A stretch of 21,111 nucleotides of DNA, taken from assembly GCA_903910005.1 (NCBI GenBank), contig CAIVXW010000451.1, positions 1-21,111 on the forward strand, read 5' to 3'. Shown piece after piece: positions 16,084 through 21,111 of this stretch. Position numbers and translations under genes: made by a program. Below the pieces are notes generated by a model. It saw only the letters and a list, made by a program, of their open reading frames with translations, was not told the origin of the DNA and did no database searches. This DNA is from an uncultured Methylococcaceae bacterium. GTDB taxonomy: Bacteria; Pseudomonadota; Gammaproteobacteria; Methylococcales; Methylococcaceae. How positions within the stretch are numbered: position 1 is the first letter of the stretch; every line of letters starts with the position of its first letter.

Positions 16084-16949
16084 CGCCTGATTCCGGCATC
16101 GACGTCCAGCATTTTCTGGCCTTGAACGAGCGATTGTGCGAGTTGGTGCACAACATCGCATCAGGCAATTACGACGATTCCAGTGTGGACGCGCTGTATG
16201 AACTGACCCGTGCATCAGTCTACCCCCGACAAATCACTCAACTGGCGGAAAGTTTTGGTTTGATGCTGGTTCGGCTCCAGGCGCGTGAGTTACATGCCCA
16301 GGCCCTCATCCGGGATCTGGAACGTGCCCGCACGGCACTGCAGGAATACACCCACCACCTGGAGCAACGGGTAGAGGAAAAAACCAACGATCTCAGAATT
16401 GCCAATGAGGAACTGACCCGGCTGTCACTCATGGATGGCCTGACCGGCATTGCCAACCGTCGCCATTTTGACCGGTACCTGGAGAGTGAATGGAACCGCT
16501 CCATCCGCAAGCACGCTCCCCTGTCCCTGATTTTGATCGACGTGGATCACTTCAAACGCTACAACGATGCCCTGGGGCATCTACAGGGAGACGAGAGCCT
16601 GTGCCTGCTGGCCCGAACCATCTGCGGCTGTGCCCGGCGTTCGTCCGATCTGGTGGCCCGTTACGGTGGTGAGGAGTTCGCCGCCATATTGCCCGAGACC
16701 GATATCACCGGGGCGGTCTGCTGCGCCGAAACCATGCGGGAGGCCGTGGAAAATCTGGGTGTGTCGCATCCTGACTCGACGACCGGATCGGTCATGACCA
16801 TCAGCCTGGGCGTGGCCCGGGCTTATCCGGTCAGGCAAGAGTCGGCTGCCACATTGATTGCCCGGGCGGATCACTGTCTGTACCAGGCAAAATCCGGAGG
16901 CAGAAACCGGGTCGTGGCCCATGCGGGCATGAACACCATTAGTGATTGA
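16080..16949 (+). CDS. Soluble GGDEF diguanylate cyclase
   Basis: This protein should make cyclic di-GMP from two GTP. The 289 residues divide into an N-terminal helical part with no recognised sensor domain (1-115) and a GGDEF domain (about 115-285). The N-terminal part includes a likely coiled coil at about 65-115, ERARTALQEYTHHLEQRVEE. The active-site loop is GGEEF at 196-200, the metal-binding Asp is in ILIDVDHF (Asp154), and DGLTGIANRR (119-128) opens the domain. An inhibitory-site motif RSSD (187-190) lies exactly five residues before GGEEF, so product inhibition is likely. No transmembrane helix was seen. The start codon overlaps the TolC-type stop (ATGA), indicating coupled translation and perhaps shared function. 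Confidence 0.94.
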   Translation: MTPDSGIDVQHFLALNERLCELVHNIASGNYDDSSVDALYELTRASVYPRQITQLAESFGLMLVRLQARELHAQALIRDLERARTALQEYTHHLEQRVEEKTNDLRIANEELTRLSLMDGLTGIANRRHFDRYLESEWNRSIRKHAPLSLILIDVDHFKRYNDALGHLQGDESLCLLARTICGCARRSSDLVARYGGEEFAAILPETDITGAVCCAETMREAVENLGVSHPDSTTGSVMTISLGVARAYPVRQESAATLIARADHCLYQAKSGGRNRVVAHAGMNTISD

Positions 16950-17022
16950 AACCAGATCAATCATCTGCTAGATTTCAGTCGCGCACGTTGTGTGTGTTCC
17001 TGAAATTCCGGAGAAAAACACT

Positions 17023-17343
17023 ATGTATATGTTTGCTAGATTATGGGTCGTGCTGGGTCTTGTCTGTGCCAGTACGCTGGTCATGGCAGAGTCAATCGAC
17101 ATCAACACCGCCACGGTTGACCAGTTTGATCAAGTCATGGTGGGAGTAGGAAAAAGCAAGGCGGAAGCGATTGTCAAGGACAGGGAAACCAATGGCCCGT
17201 TCAAAACGGTTGATGACCTGACCCGGGTCAAAGGCATTGGAGCCGCCACCATTCAGCAAAACCGTGACAAACTCACGACAAGCCCGTCGCAACCGGCTTC
17301 ACCCGCGCCCAACCCGAACCCAACCCCAAACAAGACCCGATAG
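17023..17343 (+). CDS. Exported ComEA-like helix-hairpin-helix protein
   Basis: The family binds double-stranded DNA in the periplasm during natural transformation, although small members may serve other roles. The 106-residue product has a signal peptide (about 1-22, ending STLVMA). A ComEA-type domain follows: INTATVDQFDQVMVGVGKSKAEAIV, then GPFKTVDDLTRVKGIGAATIQQ, with two GxG hairpins. A Pro/Asn-rich tail of about 20 residues ends the protein. I chose the ATG at 17023 because GGAG lies at 17010-17013 and because the signal peptide starts there; an open extension to 16990 would add residues that break it. It lies 73 bases downstream of the diguanylate cyclase, and no other competence gene is near. 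Confidence 0.9.
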   Translation: MYMFARLWVVLGLVCASTLVMAESIDINTATVDQFDQVMVGVGKSKAEAIVKDRETNGPFKTVDDLTRVKGIGAATIQQNRDKLTTSPSQPASPAPNPNPTPNKTR

Positions 17344-17583
17344 GCTACTTGCGGCGTTCGTGCCGCCTGCGTGGTGAGTGACCCGAAGCCGCGAACTCAC
17401 CACCCTCCCCCCCGCGAAACCCGTCTCCGCCACCAAAACAGTGGCATCCCGCAGTATCCTTTGATACATTCCACCCGCCACGGTCGACCGCATCAGGCTG
17501 ACCGCCTGAACGGGCGTTGTGGTCGTGCCTGAACCGGCACCCCCCGCCAATCCTGTTCAACAATTCCAGACAAACTTCACCCA
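17344..17583 (+). other. 240-bp non-coding stretch rich in inverted repeats, upstream of cysC
   Basis: No convincing gene lies here. By eye I find six inverted repeats in about 190 bases. They are GCGGC/GCCGC (17351/17362), the 9-bp GTGGTGAGT/ACTCACCAC (17371-17379/17395-17403), GCCAC/GTGGC (17429/17441), GTATC/GATAC (17454/17463), TCAGGC/GCCTGA (17493/17504) and GTGCC/GGCAC (17525/17536). A 10-bp palindrome CGGTCGACCG also occurs at 17481-17490. None is followed by a T-run, so an intrinsic terminator is not indicated. It could be a structured mRNA leader of cysC-galU, a small RNA, or chance pairing in GC-rich DNA. Confidence 0.5.
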
Positions 17584-18204
17584 ATGAGTTCCAACATAAC
17601 CTGGCATCAGGCCCTGGTATCCCGGCAGATGCGCCAAACCCTCAACCAGCATCAAAGTTGTATCCTGTGGTTTACCGGATTATCGGGAGCCGGAAAATCC
17701 ACCCTGGCACACCGGGTTGAAGACCTGCTGTTTGCCCGCCATTGCCGTACCTATGTGTTCGACGGTGACAACGTAAGGCATGGCTTGTGTTCCGATCTGG
17801 GCTTTTCGATGCAGGACCGCAGCGAAAACATCCGCCGGGTGGGCGAAATGAGCAAGCTGTTTCTGGATGCCGGCGTGATTGCACTCACGGCATTCATTTC
17901 GCCGTTCCGCCGCGACCGGGAGATGGTTCGCTCACTGGTCGGCGACGGTGACTTTATTGAAATTCACTGCAACGCCAGCGTGGAGGAGTGTGAACAGCGC
18001 GACGTCAAGGGGCTGTACCAGAAAGCCCGCCGGGGCGAAATCCCGGACTTCACCGGCATCTCCTCGCCCTACGAAGCCCCACTCAACCCGGAGATCGTCG
18101 TCAACACCGGGCGGGATTCGCTGGATGACTGTGCAGCGGCAATCCTGCACTATCTGGAACAACACCAGAAAATAAACCCCCTCAACACTCAAGGAGCCCC
18201 GTAA
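17584..18204 (+). CDS. cysC: Adenylylsulfate (APS) kinase
   Basis: CysC phosphorylates APS with ATP to give PAPS, used in assimilatory sulfate reduction or as donor for sulfotransferases. The 206-residue protein has the P-loop GLSGAGKS (32-39), DGDNVRHGL (60-68), and the conserved FISPFRRDR segment with the active-site Ser106. GLYQKARRGEIPDFTGISSPYE follows, typical of bacterial APS kinases. No ribosome-binding site precedes the ATG. Its stop shares one base with the galU start. No cysD, cysN or cysH lies nearby, so the APS source is elsewhere. Pairing with galU suggests a link to nucleotide-sugar or exopolysaccharide metabolism, but that is inference. Confidence 0.95.
   Translation: MSSNITWHQALVSRQMRQTLNQHQSCILWFTGLSGAGKSTLAHRVEDLLFARHCRTYVFDGDNVRHGLCSDLGFSMQDRSENIRRVGEMSKLFLDAGVIALTAFISPFRRDREMVRSLVGDGDFIEIHCNASVEECEQRDVKGLYQKARRGEIPDFTGISSPYEAPLNPEIVVNTGRDSLDDCAAAILHYLEQHQKINPLNTQGAP
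18191..18196 (+). promoter_or_regulatory. Ribosome-binding site of galU
   Basis: AAGGAG lies seven bases before the galU ATG and inside the last codons of cysC. It fixes the galU start at 18204 and shows that the two genes are translated from one message. Confidence 0.85.
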
Positions 18205-19088
18205 TGAAGAAAATTGTCAGGAAAGCCGTTTTCCCGGTGGCAGGTCTCGGAACCCGTTTTCTGCCAGCCACCAAGGCCAGTCCCAAGGAAATGCTCCCGA
18301 TCGTCGACAAGCCCCTGATTCAGTATGCGGTCGAGGAGGCGGTTATGGCGGGTATTGATGTAATGGTGTTCATCACCAGTCGCACCAAGCGGGCCATTTC
18401 CGATCACTTCGACAAGGCCTATGAACTGGAAACCGAACTGACGGCCCGGGGCAAATCCGAAATCCTCCGAATCGTTCAGAACATCGTACCGCCACATGTG
18501 AGTTGCGTGTACATACGCCAGGCCGAAGCCCTGGGGCTGGGGCATGCGGTCAGTTGCGCCCGCGCCGTGATCGGCGATGAGCCGTTTGCCGTGGTACTGG
18601 CCGATGACATGATAGACGACAACCACAGTGGCTGCCTGGCCCAGATGACCAAGGTATTTGAGGAGTGGCAATGTTCGGTTTTGGGGGTTGAGCGGATTGC
18701 CCCCAGCGAAACCCAGAGCTATGGAGTGGTCAAGGCCAACCCCATCGGTGACAAACTGGGCAAACTGGAAGCCATTGTCGAAAAACCCAAACCCGACGTG
18801 GCTCCCTCCAATCTGGGGGTGGTGGGACGTTACATTCTGACGCCCGCCATCTTCACCAAACTGGAAAACGTAAGCCGGGGTGCGGGCGGCGAGATTCAGT
18901 TGACCGACGCCATTGCCATGCTGCTGCACGAGGAACCGGTACTGGCGTATGAATTTTTCGGCAAACGCTACGACTGTGGTTCCAAGCTGGGTTATCTGGT
19001 TGCCACCGTGGAGCAGGGACTCAAACATCCTGAACTCGCAGCCGAGTTCAGCCGTTATCTGAAGGAACTGCAACTGAAGGCCGATTGA
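18204..19088 (+). CDS. galU: UTP-glucose-1-phosphate uridylyltransferase
   Basis: GalU makes UDP-glucose from UTP and glucose-1-phosphate, feeding LPS core, exopolysaccharide and trehalose synthesis. The 294-residue sequence has the nucleotide-binding GLGTRFLPATKASPKEML (14-31), LADDMIDD, and later VEKPKP, GRYILTPAIF, and EIQLTDAI with FFGKRYDCGSKLGYL, all matching bacterial GalU. It overlaps the cysC stop by one base and has a strong AAGGAG site. It converges on sbcB with a 69-base gap, in which I see only imperfect inverted repeats and no T-tract. Confidence 0.97.
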   Translation: MKKIVRKAVFPVAGLGTRFLPATKASPKEMLPIVDKPLIQYAVEEAVMAGIDVMVFITSRTKRAISDHFDKAYELETELTARGKSEILRIVQNIVPPHVSCVYIRQAEALGLGHAVSCARAVIGDEPFAVVLADDMIDDNHSGCLAQMTKVFEEWQCSVLGVERIAPSETQSYGVVKANPIGDKLGKLEAIVEKPKPDVAPSNLGVVGRYILTPAIFTKLENVSRGAGGEIQLTDAIAMLLHEEPVLAYEFFGKRYDCGSKLGYLVATVEQGLKHPELAAEFSRYLKELQLKAD

Positions 19089-19157
19089 AGCCTCGCGTAA
19101 TCGGGTGCGGTGGGATCGGTCAACCGACACCGGGCTGGCCGCCCCCGCCGCCCTCCC

Positions 19158-20606
19158 TCATTCCGCCAGCAGGTCGGCCAGATAGCATTCGAGTTGGTCG
19201 ATAAGGGCCGCAGCACCGGCATCGTGTCCGTGCTGCCGCCTTGATTGCTCCAGTTTCTCCAGATAGTGCCGGGCGGTCAGCGACGCGCCATAGGCAGGAT
19301 CATTCAGTCGCTTCAGGCGATAGGCCTCAAAGCGTTGCCGCTCGGCCTCATTGAGGGTGTCCGGATAATTGCGGGCGCGGTAACGGAACAGCATTTCCGG
19401 CAGGCGTTCGTCCTCAAACGGTGGCTCCAGCCCCGCCAGATCGCGGGGTGACAGGTGTTTGAGTCGCGCCAGCAGCGATTGGTCTTCATGGCTGAAAAAC
19501 CCGCCTGAGTAAATCATCAGATCGGGGTCGGCAATCCCGTCCCGTCCATCCCCGTCTCCCGATTCCAGAATTGCCCTGACCTTGTCAGCCAGGCCGTCAG
19601 CCTGGCGCAGACGTTCCAGATGCTGCCTGCAACGCGCCGTGTCAATGGCCAGCCGTTCAGCGTCGGCGGGCCGCAGGGTGTTGATCGGTGCCAGTACCGG
19701 ACATTTGTTGAGGTGTATGGTTTTGAGCGGCAGGCGTGCCACACCTTCCGGCAGTTCACGGGCCGAGGTATAGAGCCGTTTGTTCAGTTCCCGTGGCGAC
19801 AGGGTCAGCAACGGGGTCGGATCAACCGCAAGGTCATAGGTTACCCGCCCGTTGGAATTGAACGGATGTTCGCACAGGGACACCACGACGGCGACGGCAT
19901 GGCGGTCGGCGGAAAATTTTTCCGAGGCATGAATGACCGGCTCAAACTGGCCGGTGCGTAACAGGCTCTCGGCTGCCTGTTTGCTGCGATGGGTGAAAAC
20001 GTACTGGTAAAGACGCGGCTGCCTGTCCCGTAGCAGACGGGCCAGGGCCAGGGTGGCGTATACATCAGACAGGGCGTCGTGTGCCCGGGTATGGCTGATC
20101 CCGTTGGCCCGGGTCAGTTGTTCAAGGCGTAAGGTCGGCTTGCCTTCGCCATCCAGGGGCCATGCGATACCCTCAGGCCGCAGAGCCCGGGTCAAACGCA
20201 CCAGGTCGATCAGATCCCAGCGGGAATTGCCATTCCGGTATTCGCGGGCATAGGGATCGAACAGGTTGCGATAGAGGGTGTTACGGGTGACTTCATCATC
20301 GAAGCGGATATTGTTGTAGCCCACCACACAGGTTCCGGGTACTGAAAACTCGGCGTGAATGCGGGCGATGAACTCGGCTTCAGGCAGCCCTTCGCGCAGG
20401 GCTGTTTGCGGCGTGATGCCGGTCAGCAGGCAGGATTCCGGGTTGGGCAGGTAATCGCGGGCAGGTTTACAGTAGAGCAGCAGGGGCGACCCTTGCGGGT
20501 TGAAATCGGCGTCGGTACGCAGCCCGCCAAACTGGGCGGGTCGATCCCGGGCGGGATCGACCCCGAAGGTTTCATAGTCGTACCAGAAAAACGAAAAACC
20601 GCTCAT
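19158..20606 (-). CDS. sbcB: Exodeoxyribonuclease I
   Basis: Exonuclease I degrades single-stranded DNA 3' to 5' and acts in recombination and mismatch repair. The 482-residue protein matches the E. coli enzyme (about 475). The DEDDh active site is visible: Asp10 and Glu12 in YDYETFG, Asp103 in NNIRFDDE, and His176 with Asp181 in HDALSD. The SH3-like and helical C-terminal regions follow, with FFSHEDQSLLARL and RYRARNYPDTL. It starts 6 bases after the nqrM stop, with no clear Shine-Dalgarno sequence, so coupling to nqrM is possible. It is typical of Gammaproteobacteria. Confidence 0.96.
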   Translation of the reverse strand: MSGFSFFWYDYETFGVDPARDRPAQFGGLRTDADFNPQGSPLLLYCKPARDYLPNPESCLLTGITPQTALREGLPEAEFIARIHAEFSVPGTCVVGYNNIRFDDEVTRNTLYRNLFDPYAREYRNGNSRWDLIDLVRLTRALRPEGIAWPLDGEGKPTLRLEQLTRANGISHTRAHDALSDVYATLALARLLRDRQPRLYQYVFTHRSKQAAESLLRTGQFEPVIHASEKFSADRHAVAVVVSLCEHPFNSNGRVTYDLAVDPTPLLTLSPRELNKRLYTSARELPEGVARLPLKTIHLNKCPVLAPINTLRPADAERLAIDTARCRQHLERLRQADGLADKVRAILESGDGDGRDGIADPDLMIYSGGFFSHEDQSLLARLKHLSPRDLAGLEPPFEDERLPEMLFRYRARNYPDTLNEAERQRFEAYRLKRLNDPAYGASLTARHYLEKLEQSRRQHGHDAGAAALIDQLECYLADLLAE

Positions 20607-20612
20607 CCGGGG

Positions 20613-20798
20613 TTATTCGTTGCCCGCCATGGCGGCTTCCAGCTTGCGCCGCTTTTCGCATTTCCGTACGCAGATGCACTCGCCATTGTTCACGCCGCCG
20701 CAGCTTCCCTTGATGGCCTTGCGTCCGAACATCACACCAATGGCCATCAGGCTGATCACGATGGCAATGGCGGCAAAAGTCATGAAAAAGGTGGTCAT
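20613..20798 (-). CDS. nqrM: Na+-NQR maturation factor NqrM (DUF539 family)
   Basis: NqrM is a small membrane protein needed to mature the Na+-translocating NADH:quinone oxidoreductase, probably by iron delivery. The 61-residue product has one N-terminal transmembrane helix (about 4-24). The family signature FGRKAIKGSCGG follows, with four cysteines (33, 41, 43, 47) and a charged C-terminus. Two ATGs compete, at 20804 and 20798. GGAG lies one base before the first and seven before the second, so I prefer 20798, which also gives the usual MTTF start. The Nqr subunits themselves are not in the window. It lies between an unidentified gene and sbcB. Confidence 0.85.
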   Translation of the reverse strand: MTTFFMTFAAIAIVISLMAIGVMFGRKAIKGSCGGVNNGECICVRKCEKRRKLEAAMAGNE

Positions 20799-20846
20799 GG
20801 TCATACTCCGGTCAGTAATAAGGTGGACGTGCAGTGTAACGGTTCG

Positions 20847-20874
20847 ACTGGCCGGGTCAATAGCCCGGCACAGT
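20847..20874 (-). terminator. Inverted repeat at the end of the unidentified upstream gene
   Basis: ACTG-GCCGGG / CCCGGC-(A)-CAGT (20847-20856 and 20864-20874, loop 7) forms a 10-bp stem with one bulged base, starting at the stop codon of the partial gene. No T-run follows on the minus strand, so it may be a weak terminator, an mRNA-stabilising hairpin, or part of the nqrM leader. Confidence 0.4.
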
Positions 20875-21111
20875 CAGGGTCTTGCGCGAACCGGCTGACA
20901 GGCTTGCAGGAAATCGGGTAATTCGAGTGCCTTTTGTTGCCATAACTGCGCGGCGGTTCGTGCCTCCCGCTCAGGATTGCGGCTGACTCCCTGCCCCCAG
21001 CCAAAGCCGATGACATTGTCCTTGTGTGGTACCCGGATGAAGGCACTGCGGTCAGGAAAGCCGCCGCCAAGCAGGCGCAGCGAATAATCAAGGCAGAGGC
21101 GGTGGTGGCCC
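20874..21111 (-). CDS. C-terminal 78 residues of an unidentified protein (cut by window edge)
   Basis: Reading the minus strand from the window edge, one frame stays open for 78 codons to a TGA at 20874-20876. The peptide has protein-like composition: LCLDYSLRLLGGGFPDRS, then FIRVPHKDNVIGFGWGQG and a charged SRNPEREARTAAQLW helix, ending in QPVRARP. The other open frame in this stretch (to 20801) is Ser/Arg/Thr-rich and looks like a shadow. I do not recognise the family. It does not resemble the C-terminus of ApbE or NqrF, the usual neighbours of nqrM. It lies 75 bases upstream of nqrM, separated by an inverted repeat, and may share a transcript with it. Confidence 0.55.
   Translation of the reverse strand, partial: GHHRLCLDYSLRLLGGGFPDRSAFIRVPHKDNVIGFGWGQGVSRNPEREARTAAQLWQQKALELPDFLQACQPVRARP

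Noticed and set aside
17299..17584. Two minus-strand open frames (79 and 83 codons) in the gap before cysC
   Set aside because: Gly/Arg/His-rich composition without domains; one runs into the ComEA-like gene. The stretch is better explained as non-coding with inverted repeats.
18189..19130. Open frame of 313 codons antisense to galU
   Set aside because: It mirrors galU completely, has no recognisable motif and arises from GC-rich third positions; galU is certain.
19089..19157. Bidirectional terminator between galU and sbcB
   Set aside because: Only imperfect GGTG/CACC and CGGT/ACCG pairings with a two-base loop and no T-tract on either strand.

Overview
The window looks like chromosomal backbone from a gammaproteobacterium of moderately high GC content (about 55%, judged by eye). 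Evidence for this placement: an ATP synthase beta subunit of the enteric type (FIDNIYRYT variant), a complete atpIBEFHAGDC cluster followed by glmU-glmS, a stand-alone exonuclease I (sbcB), and a small protein matching the Na+-NQR maturation factor NqrM. No transposase, integrase, phage gene, CRISPR array, rRNA or tRNA was seen. I cannot name the genus.

Left two thirds (1-14600): one long minus-strand series, read from right to left. It runs valS, rsmG, parA, parB, atpI, atpB, atpE, atpF, atpH, atpA, atpG, atpD, atpC, then a strong intrinsic terminator, then glmU and the N-terminal half of glmS, which is cut by the window edge. rsmG-parA-parB-atpI-atp-glmU-glmS is a familiar gammaproteobacterial order. 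The unusual point is that valS, not mnmG, sits directly upstream of rsmG, joined to it by a GTGA overlap. The block links chromosome segregation, 16S rRNA methylation, valine charging, oxidative phosphorylation and UDP-GlcNAc synthesis.

Middle (14601-17343): a 130-bp divergent gap carries a perfect TATAAT on the valS side. It is followed on the plus strand by a TolC-type outer-membrane factor, a soluble diguanylate cyclase overlapping it by ATGA, and a small exported ComEA-like helix-hairpin-helix protein. This small accessory group is the least routine part of the window.

Right end (17344-21111): a 240-bp non-coding stretch rich in inverted repeats precedes a tight cysC-galU pair (APS kinase and UTP-glucose-1-phosphate uridylyltransferase; stop and start share one base). 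Convergent to these, on the minus strand, are an unidentified gene (only its C-terminus is in the window), nqrM and sbcB.

No clearly new multi-gene system is visible. The most worthwhile leads are the tolC-diguanylate cyclase-ComEA group, the structured leader before cysC-galU, the octamer repeat between rsmG and parA, and the nqrM neighbourhood.
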